Source of the DNA: Trifolium pratense
Lineage: Eukaryota; Streptophyta; Magnoliopsida; Fabales; Fabaceae
Length of the DNA stretch: 64,000 nucleotides
Reading direction: 5' to 3'
NCBI RefSeq assembly: GCF_020283565.1
Contig: NC_060059.1
Location: forward strand, 26,361,838-26,425,837
The translations under genes were made by a program, and so were the position numbers. A model generated the notes under the pieces. The model saw only the letters and a program-made list of their open reading frames with translations, was not told the DNA's origin and made no database searches. Every line of letters begins with the position of its first letter. Positions within the stretch are counted from its first letter, which is position 1. Shown here in pieces: positions 30,285-42,547 of this stretch.

Positions 30285-32063
30285 AATGAATATTTGCTTC
30301 TTCTCGAACTTCGAAGAAATTTTAAAATTAAAAATTGGTAGAAGACAACTTTGTGAAGATGTAGAGATCTTGCATGTTTCCTACTTTTATAGTTGATATC
30401 TTAAAGGTTGTCATAACTTTGATGAGGAGAGATTTCAAGTTTCTTACTTTTTTTTACAAACCAACTCACACTTTGAATCCTTTTTTTAGGTGTCTGAGGT
30501 ATTTTTATTTATTGTCAAGCAGTTTCAACAACAAAAAAAATCCGTTAAAAATTTATTAGAAATGTGACATTGCAACAAGTCATTTAGAAAAGGGAAAAAA
30601 AATTGACTAGCTATTTATGGGTATAATTTAACAAGTAGTTGTCGATTACATCTAAACAAAGATACTGAACATAACTAAAATAATTTTCAACAATTAATTA
30701 GTTAGAAATTTTTTTCCCGCGTTATCTTGTTTTTGTCGAATGGTTTCAACGGAAAAAAGTTGTGAATCATATGGAGTAAAATCAATGTTACTTTATACTT
30801 ATTAACCATTGGATAAATATAAAGTCCCTTTTAATATTTCAATATTTTATATCTCACTATATTTTATGGCGTAACCTTTTATAAATTATTATTACAAATA
30901 AGATTTAAGAGAATTCTATATTATTCTACAGTTTACATAAGTTGAATTTTAATTTATCTTTTATAATTACACACTAATATTTTGGAATCAAATATATTAT
31001 ATATTGGAAATATTTGATTTCCTTAAAAAAGAAACGCGATATTAGATTTTTATTTCTATTGTGTGTAATTGTAAAGACTAAGTTTTTCCTCCTCGTGATA
31101 TTAGATTTAAGAGACTAAGTTTTTCATTCTTGGATATTTGTTTTCGTGGAGATCTTAAGCTTCTTAACTTTATGAATGATTCATATATTTAATTTGAAAA
31201 TAAACGAAATACTTATTGTTCTGGACTGGGCCAAGGGCCTATCCGCGACTTTGATCTAGTTATGAAACGGAAGAGATAATTAATTCTTCGGGTGGAATCT
31301 TGTATGTTAAGCTCGAAAGTTAAATGTTGCGTGTATCTGTGTGTGTCTAACAAATGAAGTTTTCACTCCACAATGTCTAGAATTTATATGAACAAAATAA
31401 GTTAAAATCGTGCAAAAGAAAAGCATGGCTTAAGACTCCATAGAGCAGGAATTCATTGTATCTATTGAGCAGTGTGTTCTATTTCATTTATATTAGCTTT
31501 TCTCTTCCCAATCAAACACAATTCTTGAATAATGTTTTACGGACATTTATGGTTGAGAAAATTTAAGGATTTTAAAATTTTTTTATTTGCGGCATAGTGG
31601 TAACTTGTTTACTACTTGTCAGACTCATAATTATTATTGTATCAATCGAGTTGCAGTGACCATATTATGTTCTGATTATTACTGTCTTTATCTCATTATA
31701 AGTGTCTTATTTGAAATATTTAATTTTCTTAAAATACCATTTTACAAAAACCTTTAATTGAATTTAAATAGAAAACTTGATTTAGAACCCTTATTATCGT
31801 CGAATGCAATATTTTTTCTTCTTGACAAGAAACAATTAATGTTAATTTTTTTTTTGCCTTAACTTTCCAGATCATACGGAGAGTGGTCTATGATAATCTA
31901 AAATTTTAACGTGAAATAAGTAAATTCTACCCATGAATTATTCCAATCAAAATTCAAATAGGAGCTCTTTAATCTCTTGAGATCAATTAATTGATTGTTA
32001 AATAGAATATGAATAATAAAGAAACTCTACATCAAACAATTGCAAATTCATAAATTTTGATGT
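30285..32063. other. Spacer between copies 3 and 4
   Basis: Repeated AT-rich spacer, no gene seen. Confidence 0.7.
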
Positions 32064-33717
32064 CTATGTTTCGTATGGCAGTTGATCAGCCAAATAGATG
32101 TAGATATGTCCCATAGCTCCAGTGATAAATTCATTTTTATATCTTGATTCTACCGTCACAGTTTCACCATCATTAATCTTGATTGAACCTGGTGTTGGAT
32201 AACATACAGACATTTCAACAAGATAGCCTTCCTCATTCCCTGCTTCCTTTCCTGTTCCATATCTTGGTGTTGATGTACACAATGTCCTTCCATCCTAATT
32301 AATTAATCCAAAACAAAAAATATTATAGATTATGCAAGCACGATCTGACAAGATTATTTTGACTATATGTGGAATTAAGAAACTTTATTATCGTAAAAGA
32401 AATAAATTAAGCAAAAACAATCAAGTTTAATAAAACTTGTTCAAATTAATATTAAACCCTACCTGTCCGTAAAGTGTTGCATTAACAACACCCGTATGCA
32501 TATGAGCAGTGCCATAGATAAGATAACCACCTTTTCTCATGGGGATGCTAGATTTTTGAACGTGAAAACGGTCACCACTATTATTTTCTTGAATAGTATA
32601 CTCTGCCTGTAACAAATTAAGAAATCTTTGTAACTCATTTTCATCCAACGAGCAATGCAATAAATAACTATTATATATCATAAGGTTTTAAAACTTATTC
32701 TCTTTTTATTTTTAGATGAAAATGTTAATTAGGTTCGAATATACTATGTTAGTAACTGTAGTTTCTTTGAGCCTCCTTTTTATGAGTCCAAGCTCAATCA
32801 CTTAAGCTACGTCTTGATCATGACATAATTAATTGATCATGAATTGAAAAATGTAATTTAAATAACTTATTTACCAGACAATCGTGGATTGTTTCGGAAC
32901 CATTTGTTCTAATTCGATCAGTGGAGTCAAGTATATAAAATCTAAGTGGAATTTGGTGTTGGTCCCAGTCAACCCATGTTACTTTGTATCTTAAGGCAAG
33001 CTTTCTCCTTGGTGCTTCAAATCCCTTTATTAATTTGCATTGAAAGTTATCTTTGCAACAAAAGATTCCTCCTTTATATTCGGGGCTCAATGGTTTTCCA
33101 TGAATTTCAGTTGACACATTATAGAAATTTTGTGGGAGATTAAATTGGTCACACCTACATTCAGTGCAGCTTTTCCTATTTTCTGTGCCCCGTGTATCAA
33201 TGACCATGATGTTAAATAGCCATTTCTCTTCCCACCCTTCTGGAATATTTGCAGGGTTTCCTAGTTCAACTGCAAATGGATCGGGAATTTTTGTACTTGT
33301 TCCCCGTCATTCACTTCCAAAACCCCAATAATGTGGAAGAATAACTTCGTTGCATGTTCCGTCGTTTCTTTTGAAGATGGCACCCCCAAAAGGTTTGGTA
33401 AGATCATTAAAATCGTGAGTTTTATTTATAATATATTTTATAGCAAAATAATGATGAAAGTAAGTTTCATGCAATGGTACAAAATTCCCTTTTTCATCAA
33501 CTATATCAACGTCAAAGCTCTTGACTCCTATATGACCCGTTGGAAACTCAATATCAAACATTGATTTTGACACAACTTCTCCGGGCCCCACTTCAAACTT
33601 TTCTGACAAATATGTTGCTGATTGAATATTAGGAGACTTTATTTGTGAGTAAGTTGTGCTTGATAGCATCACAAGTATTGATAATGAGAAAATAAATGAT
33701 TTAGAGATCAATCTCAT
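32064..33717 (-). pseudogene. SURNod19 copy 4, nonsense codon
   Basis: Exons 33717-32875, 32606-32463 and 32294-32064, no indels relative to copies 1 and 2. A single C-to-G change (minus strand) turns the Ser codon after GFGSE into TGA at 33307-33309, stopping at residue 136. A Pro-to-Gln change in exon 2 (IQENN) is also present. Everything else reads through. Without the stop it would be a full-length paralogue, so it died recently. Confidence 0.9.
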
Positions 33718-33793
33718 GTTTACCTGCACGTGAATGATTATTGTTACATAACTAGTTATGAATTTTGCTTGTAATGTTATTCTTTTTCATAAA

Positions 33794-33876
33794 TTTATAT
33801 ATAGACATTAAAATAAGTGTTTGAAATGTCATAGGAAAATTAATTGGATGGAAATGTGTACCACGTGAGACGTCAT
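33794..33876 (-). promoter_or_regulatory. Copy 4 promoter: TATA box, G-box, ACGTCA
   Basis: Same arrangement as copy 2, with CACGTG at 33862-33867. Confidence 0.5.
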
Positions 33877-35399
33877 AATGAATATTTGCTTCTTCTCGAA
33901 CTTCGAAGAAATTTTAAAATTAAAAATTGGTAGAAGACAACTTTGTGAAGATGTAGAGATCTTGCATGTTTCCTACTTTTATAGTTGAAATCTTAAAGGT
34001 TGTCATAACTTTGATGAGGAGAGATTTCAAGTTTCTTACTTTTTTTTACAAACCAACTCACACTTTGAATCCTTTTTTTAGGTGTCTGAGGTATTTTTAT
34101 TTATTGTCAAGCAGTTTCAACAACAAAAAAAATCCGTTAAAAATTTATTAGAAATGTGACATTGCAACAAGTCATTTAGAAAAGGGAAAAAAAATTGACT
34201 AGCTATTTATGGGTATAATTTAACAAGTAGTTGTCGATTACATCTAAACAAAGATACTGAACATAACTAAAATAATTTTCAACAATTAATTAGTTAGAAA
34301 TTTTTTTCCCGCGTTATCTTGTTTTTGTCGAATGGTTTCAACGGAAAAAAGTTGTGAATCATATGGAGTAAAATCAATGTTACTTTATACTTATTAACCA
34401 TTGGATAAATATAAAGTCCCTTTTAATATTTCAATATTTTATATCTCACTATATTTTATGGCGTAACCTTTTATAAATTATTATTACAAATAAGATTTAA
34501 GAGAATTCTATATTATTCTACAGTTTACATAAGTTGAATTTTAATTTATCTTTTATAATTACACACTAATATTTTGGAATCAAATATATTATATATTGGA
34601 AATATTTGATTTCCTTAAAAAAGAAACGCGATATTAGATTTTTATTTCTATTGTGTGTAATTGTAAAGACTAAGTTTTTCCTCCTCGTGATATTAGATTT
34701 AAGAGACTAAGTTTTTCATTCTTGGATATTTGTTTTCGTGGAGATCTTAAGCTTCTTAACTTTATGAATGATTCATATATTTAATTTGAAAATAAACGAA
34801 ATACTTATTGTTCTGGACTGGGCCAAGGGCCTATCCGCGACTTTGATCTAGTTATGAAACGGAAGAGATAATTAATTCTTCGGGTGGAATCTTGTATGTT
34901 AAGCTCGAAAGTTAAATGTTGCGTGTATCTGTGTGTGTCTAACAAATGAAGTTTTCACTCCACAATGTCTAGAATTTATATGAACAAAATAAGTTAAAAT
35001 CGTGCTAAAGAAAAGCATGGCTTAAGACTCCATAGAGCAGGAATTCATTGTATCTATTGAGCAGTGTGTTCTATTTCATTTATATTAGCTTTTCTCTTCC
35101 CAATCAAACACAATACTTGAATAATGTTTTACGGACATTTATGGTTGAGAAAATTTAAGGATTTTAAATTTTTTTTATTTGCGGCATAGTGGTAACTTGT
35201 TTACTACTTGTCAGACTCATAATTATTATTGTATCAATCGAGTTGCAGTGACCATATTATGTTCTGATTATTACTCTCTTTATCTCATTATAAGTGTCTT
35301 ATTTGAAATATTTAATTTTCTTAAAATACCATTTTACAAAAAGTATGAATAATAAAGAAACTCTACATCAAATAATTGCAAATTCATAAAGTTTGAAGT
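33877..35399. other. Spacer between copies 4 and 5, with internal deletion
   Basis: Repeated spacer, no gene. About 250 bp are missing at 35341 relative to the other units (ACAAAAA joined to GTATGAATAATAAAG), just 3' of copy 5. Confidence 0.8.
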
Positions 35400-36988
35400 C
35401 TATGTTTCGTATGGCAGTTGATCAGCCAAATAGATGTAGATATGTCCCAAAGCTCTAGTGATAAATTCATTTTTATATCTTGATTCTACCGTCACAGTTT
35501 CACCATCATTAATCTTGATTGAACCTGGTGTTGGATAACATACAGACATTTCAACAAGATAGCCTTCCTCATTCCCTGCTTCCTTTCCTGTTCCATATCT
35601 TGGTGTTGATGTACACAATGTCCTTCCATCCTAATTAATTAATCCAAAACAAAAAATATTATAGATTATGCAAGCACGATCTGACAAGATTATTTTGACT
35701 ATATGTGGAATTAAGAAACTTTATTATCGTAAAAGAAATAAATTAAGCAAAAACAATCAAGTTTAATAAAACTTGTTCAAATTAATATTAAACCCTACCT
35801 GTCCGTAAAGTGTTGCATTAACAACACCCGTATGCATATGAGCAGTGCCATAGATAAGATAACCACCTTTTTTCATGGGGATGCTAGATTTTTGAACGTG
35901 AAAACGGTCACCACTATTATTTTCTGGAATAGTATACTCTGCCTGTAACAAGATTATTTTCTGGAATAGTATACTCTGCCTGTAACAAATTAAGAAATCT
36001 TTGTAACTCATTTTCATCCAACGAGCAATGCAATAAATAACTATTATATATCATAAGGTTTTAAAACTTATTCTCTTTTTATTTTTAGATGAAAATGTTA
36101 ATTAGGTTCGAATATACTATGTTAGTAACTGTAGTTTCTTTGAGCCTCCTTTTTATGAGTCCAAGCTCAATCACTTAAGCTACGTCTTGATCATGACATA
36201 ATTAATTGATCATGAAATGAAAAATGTAATTTAAATAACTTATTTACCAGACAATCGTGGATTGTTTCGGAACCATTTGTTCTAATTCGATCAGTGGAGT
36301 CAAGTATATAAAATCTAAGTGGAATTTGGTGTTGGTCCCAGTCAACCCATGTTACTTTGTATCTTAAGGCAAGCTTTCTCCTTGGTGCTTCAAATCTCTT
36401 TATTAATTTGCATTGAAAGTTATCTTTGCAACAAAAGATTCCTCCTTTATATTCGGGGCTCAATGGAATTTTCCATGAATTTCAGTTCACACATTATAGA
36501 AATTTTGTGGGAGATTAAATTTGTCACACCTACATTCAGTGCAGCTTTTCCTATTTTTTGTGCCCCGTGTATCAATGACCATGATGTTAAATAGCCATTT
36601 CTCTTCCCACTCTTCTGGAATATTTGTAGGGTTTCCTAGTTCAACTGCAAATGGATCGGGAATTTTTGTACTTGTTCCCCGCGATTCACTTCCAAAACCC
36701 CAATAATGTGGAAGAATAGCTTCGTTGCATGTTCCGTCGTTTCTTTTGAAGATGGCACCCCCAAAAGGTTTAGTAAGATCATTAAAATCATGAGTTTTAT
36801 TTATAATATATTTTATAGCAAAATAATGATGAAAGTAAGTTTCATGCAATGGTACAGAATTCGCTTGTTCATCAACTATATCAACGTCAAAGCTCTTGAC
36901 TCCTATATGACCCGTTGGAAACTCAATATCAAACATTGATTTTGACACAACTTCTTCGGGCCCCACTTCAAACTTTTCTGACAAATAT

Positions 36989-39585
36989 TGTAACGACCCA
37001 AAATTTAGTATTCGTTATTTAATTATTTTATTACGTGAGGGCGTGAATTATAATTAAATTATTAAGCGGCGAATAATCATTTAGCGAGAACGTAAGTTAA
37101 TGAGCGAGAAGTTATGTTGTTTGGGCCTTTGGGCGTGGAATAGGCATTGGGCCTAAGCCAAGTGGGCTTGGATCCATGAGAATAGAGAGAGCTATAAGTA
37201 GCATAAGTTTGGGTGAATAGTCTCATAAGTTGCAATTCTTGAGAAAGAGCAAGAGGAGTTGCTCATGAGGGAGAGGGAGAGCTCGTGGGAGAGAAAGAGA
37301 AGAGCAAGCTTGTGGATTCGTCGAGCTAAGGTACGAGAGTTAGATTACATATTCGTGAGTGATTCGAAAGAGGGGAGGATGTCGATTCCTCCATTCCCAA
37401 ACTCTTTCCACTCTATTTTCTTGTGGGTTTCGTGGGTGATTTTCTTAATGGAAAATGGATCCTTTTGATCCTAACATGTGTAGTGAACTCATGGTAGATG
37501 AGGTAAACAACTTTGGGGAGTTGAAAGTGGGTATATGTAGATGTTTGATCAATGATTTGCATGTTTTGTTAAACTTGCTTATTTTGCAAGAAATTGACAT
37601 GATTTTGATTGTTTGATGTATTTGGATGTTTGGAAGGGATGATTAATGTTCCTTGATACCATATATGCTTGAATTAGCTGTTTATAAGAATTTATAACAT
37701 GTCTAGATGGATTTTTGAGTTGATTTGAGGTTAAACCGCCTTATTGAAACTCAAGAACAGATATTTTTCTGGTATAGTTCGCTAAGCGACCAGGAGTTCG
37801 CTGTAGCGAACAGGTTCGCTGAAGCTCGCCGAAGCTCGCTATGAGCAGGTGATCCCCTGGTGAGGTTCGCCATGTCTCGCTAAGCCCTCGCTTAGCGAAG
37901 GCCTCTGTGACAGCAATTCTTGTTAATGTTTGTAAGTGTAACTAGGCACTTGTAACATGGTTTAAGAGTATCCTTACATGTTTGTTGATACATGTTGATG
38001 TTGTTAATGCTTATTGTTAATCGTTATATGTTTGATAAACGTGTATGCAATAAGTTGTAGCTTAAAGTGAGCAATGAGATGTTTTAGCATTAATTTGCAA
38101 TGTTAAGGGAATGATGTGTGTTTTATGACATAAGTGTAAATGAAACTTTATGTGTATAAAAATGGTTATGCAGATAATTATCATGTGAATAATTATGATT
38201 CGAGTGATAGGATATTGTGTTATCCTAATGTGTTAGATGTTGGAATTGTGTTTCTGCATCAGTGAATGAATAGCTTCGAGCTAGATAGCGTCATGTATTT
38301 GATGTGTTTAAAAGTAATCATGCATTCATGAATAATTGTGTTATGGGAATCATGTGAATTCCAATAATTGATGAAAATGGACTATGTTTTCCAAAAGTGG
38401 CCGAAGATGGGATTATGTTATCCGAAATCTAGAGCCCATATCCAAACATGATATAAAACTGTGTGACTCCTCTTTATGAGTGAGATGGTTGATGATAACC
38501 GAGATCCGACACGATTTTAAACTGTATTGATGATGATCCTGCATGATCTAAAACTGACACCATCCAGCAACGATGTAAAACTGAATGAGATGGTCTAAGT
38601 TGGCCAGCATCCTGCATGATGTAAAACTGATGTAGAGTCCGTGCATGACTATAATCTGAACAGTCCGTGCATGACTATAATCTGAACAGTCCGTACATGA
38701 CTATAATCTGAACAGTCCGTCATGACTGAAATCTGAACAATGTAAATTGGTACCACATGCATTAGTCGTGTCTAGGGATGACATGACATTGGATAATTGG
38801 CATTAGATGCATTAGGGTAAATGCATATGTATTTGATAATTGTTATGTGACATTATCTGATCGGATTGTAATGTGTTTTCCGTATGTGTTAAGCTTTGGT
38901 ATTTACTAATTGTTTAATACTGTGATTGTTGCCATGTCTTGGTATATGAGTAGAGTCCGTCATGACTATAAAATGAACAAGTGTAGAGTCCGTCATGACT
39001 ATAAAATGTACACTTTGGTAGTGTCCGAGAAGACGTGAAACTATATGATTGGTGTGTTTGTAAATGAATGATTAATTGGTAGTCGTATTCGACGATGTAT
39101 GTGCGTGAGTTAGAAATGTATGATAGCGTGTGAAGTGTGTAGTATACTACTCACACTTATATTTATGTTTATGTTTTCTAACTCTCTGCTTTGTGTTAAT
39201 TGCTGGACCTTTGGGGGTCCAGGTTGACAGGTTATGTGTTAGCCTCGTCCGAGTGCAATGGTGAAGCTCTGCTCTGATTGAGACACGGGAAAAAGGGGTT
39301 TTTATATGTATATGCATGTAGTCCTCTTAGTATACTCTGTTGGTCTTAAGCTTTCATTTGAAAAGTATCCGTTTTGTATAACTAATAACGTATCGTTCGA
39401 TGCGAGGTTTTGTTTTTAGTTCATTCGAATATTCTACTAGATAAATGTATTAGTATTATCTTTGAATGAAGTTTGTGATATTCAAACCAGCGCTTTATAA
39501 ATCAGATTTTCAATTTTCCGCTGCGTATTTTCGAAAAAGATTTTATAAAGGCAGAGTTAATTAAATAACGGGTTTGGGTGTTACA
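36989..39585 (+). repeat. LARD LTR 1
   Basis: TGTAACGACC...GGTGTTACA, TATA element TATAAGTA at 37193-37200, palindrome-rich module 37777-37901, tandem copies of AGTCCGTGCATGACTATAAT at about 38635-38740, hairpin 39203-39222. It differs from LTR 2 at only a handful of positions (for example near 37260, 37461, 37967, 38254). Confidence 0.93.
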
Positions 39586-39588
39586 AAG

Positions 39589-39600
39589 TGGTATCAGAGC
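39589..39600 (+). other. Primer-binding site, initiator tRNA-Met type (copy 1)
   Basis: TGGTATCAGAGC, three bases after LTR 1. This is the standard plant PBS complementary to the 3' end of initiator tRNA-Met. Confidence 0.92.
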
Positions 39601-42533
39601 AGGTCGTCTTCGGACTGTGAGGTTGTGTGTCAATCAGATCCGTTCTATGCATTCAGATCGAGTGAGCGTGTGTGCCAGTTGTGTCTGTCTTTTCTTGTTG
39701 TGTGTACTTGATGCGATTGATACTTATCATTGTTATAAGTTATCAAGTCAAGTAGTGGTTGAGTATTTTATGCTTAAAGTTTTAAAAATTTGTGTGGTTT
39801 GAACTTTTGGTTTGTAGATGCTTATTGCTAATTGTTAATGATCCAGCATGATGTAAAACTGCATGTGATGAAGATTTTGTTGAAAACATAAGATTATTTT
39901 CTTTTGAGTAAGTGAAAATGAATTTTTCACTAGAGTGAGAAAGGAGTAGGATATAAGTAGATCCTAATGTGTGTTGTTATATGTTTGTTTATAACATGTG
40001 GTAGATTGATTACTAGTACTTAGTGTGGTTCTTTAATTGAACTATGTGAATGTATTCTCATGATGAGAACTTGTTTGAGAACATGCTATGTTTTATACAT
40101 GTTTGAGTAGATGTTGTAAGTATGCGAACAAACGAAATGTAATGCATGTACTTGACTCGATGTCTTGTGTACATGGATGTTTCATTGCCTTACATATAGT
40201 TTAGTTATAAATATATGTATAGACATGTGGTAGTAATTATGTATGCTAGTTGTTACGTAGGTCGTTACATTAGCATAGATGGGAATAGTGTGTTTATGTA
40301 TTTTGTAGTGGTGTGTATGTCAAGAGGACTGCACCGGGGTTTTGAGTAGATGCTTAGATATCTTAACTTATGTTTACCCTTTGCATACGACATGCATGTG
40401 AATGCTGTCGGTATTAGACTTCTCTTGGGAGGAATAAATTTGGAATCGATAGGACGGTTAGGTGCTTACACCGGATGTTCTAGTGGAAGTGTAAAGGTGG
40501 GTTTGAGATAAGTGGGGGAGAAGATTTTGTCTCTCCAAGATGTTTCGAACGCGAGGAGTAAGGACGAATAGAGATGTTCTTGAAGTGGATTATTTAAGAT
40601 TGAGTAGCATTGTTCGAAGTGGAGTTCTTGTTTGGAGAATATTTTGGAGAAAGTATCAGATGATCATTTCGGAGTGAGTCGGAATGAAGTTGTTTAGCCG
40701 TAGGGAGAATGTGGCCATTGGGGAACGATGGAGCAGATTGAATGTTAAGTGAACACCGTTGCTGGGAAACGGAGAAGACGTGTGCGTCGAGGGTAAGATA
40801 ACCTAGTGATGATCATACGACGAGTATGCGAATGGTGGATACCTTGAGGGTTAAGTTAAGTGGGAGATTGATGTCAAGGATGGAAGGTGTGGTTAAGGAA
40901 CTGAAAACCCGATTACAATAAGTGGGACTGGTGGTGTTTCTAGCGGAACTCGTAGCAAGAATGTTCCATTGTTTGGTTGTCTTTCACTTGATGGTTCATC
41001 CTCAAAGAGAGGAGGAAGAGTGATAAAGATGGAAGCTTTGTTGATGAAAAGTTTTCAGAGGAATCTGATGAGAGTTGTGTTGGAATCAACAAGACGGAGA
41101 TCATGGTTGTTTGGAAATCAACTTTTGATAGTAGCTGAGATTAAATATGGAATTACTAGGTGATCGAGAAGAACCTAGGAAGGATTTATAGCGGCTGAGT
41201 GTGTTAGAACCGAGTAGTCATTTCTTGGAAAGATTTGAGAAGCTTAGAAAATAGATGTGAAGGTTGGAGAACCGTTAGTGTTATTTAACCAAGGAAAAAG
41301 AAGTGAATTCTCAGAAGTAGATGAGAATGGAATTAAGAAATACCGTGTTAGAAATTGGTATACTTGTTAAGTTATCGAGTGGTAGTGGATTGTACGAGTA
41401 GTAGAGTTATTCCGAGATGGAAATGGGATAACAATTTGATGGATTTTGTAAGAGTTTGTCGAGAAGGAAATATTTTCATTTAGATGGTGATCGGACAATT
41501 AGTGTCGAGGGTGGATGAACCTTTGGAGGTTGAAATAAAGCTAAGTGTGAAGTGTCGTATTTGAATAATTGGAAATAAGAAAGTATCAGAGAGAGTGTTT
41601 TGTACCATTCGAAAGTAAGAATGAGATTGACAACGACTTATTGGAAAAGTCGGTGGAGACTAAGTGATGTTGGGAACATCGTATATGTAGGAGTAGTATA
41701 GTAATACTATGTGGTAAGGAAATAAAATATTTTGGATATTTTCATCATGGACGATGAAATGATAGTTAGTCGACGAGTGACTTAAGGTAATATTTTGGAT
41801 AAAAGTACCTCGACGGAAAAGTGACATTGGAAATGTCGTGTTAAGGAACCTAGAAATTTGGATAAGAGATTGTTTGGAAAATAAAACAGTTATGATGGGG
41901 TTCGACGCAACGATTTGGGAGTTGCGAAGGAAAAGAATTTGACGGTTGGAGATAATATATTTTTGGAATGTGTTAAGAACTTTGAGAAGTTGGACAACAG
42001 ATGAGTGTAGAAGTTGTGCTACCGAATGAATGGTTGGAGTGAGATTCGACGCAGTTGAGAACTTATGGAATTTGGAAAGTTGTGAAGTATGCAACGGAAG
42101 GGTCTTTCGGAGTATTTCGAGTGGAGTGGTTTTGTTTTGGAGTAGTGCTGCGAGTACCGTAAGAGGTTAAGTTGAAATTTTAAGTAGTTTGATGAGAATG
42201 GTTTATGCCATCATCACGATTGTTGACTATCTATCGACAAATCAAGGGATTAGCTGTCCTTGATCTATTGTTGATGAGTAGACGAGATTGTGTCGATTGG
42301 GATTGACTGATTTTGTCGAACTTGGTTTGGTTTGGAGTTTGTATGTTTTGTTGGTACGAATCCGGAAGAAGTGTGAATTTGAATCGGAGTTTGTGTAAGA
42401 GACCGTATCGGTTAAGGTATTATGACTAGAAAACCCGTTGGTTAGAATGCAAGTTGGGAATTAGAAAGTCGGATGAGGGAGTTTATCCGGAGTGGTGTTT
42501 TAATCGGGTAATTTTCGAGGGCGAAAATCTTTT

Positions 42534-42547
42534 AAGGGGGGTAGAGT
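42534..42547 (+). other. Polypurine tract (copy 1)
   Basis: AAGGGGGGTAGAGT directly before LTR 2. Almost identical to that of the chromovirus (AAGGGGGGTAGGAT). Confidence 0.88.

Larger units (their letters stand above)
39586..42547 (+). other. LARD interior 1, non-coding
   Basis: Between PBS and polypurine tract I find no gag, protease, reverse transcriptase or integrase motif on either strand. The sequence is markedly G-rich and C-poor on the plus strand in its second half (line 40441-40500 has 22 G and 7 C). The longest open frame (41660-42094) is antisense and has no recognised domain. Confidence 0.85.

Noticed and set aside
41660..42094. 144-codon antisense frame, identical in both LARD interiors (also 47219-47653)
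   Set aside because: Identity follows from the recent unit duplication. No domain, and antisense to the element; likely a by-product of the G-rich skew.
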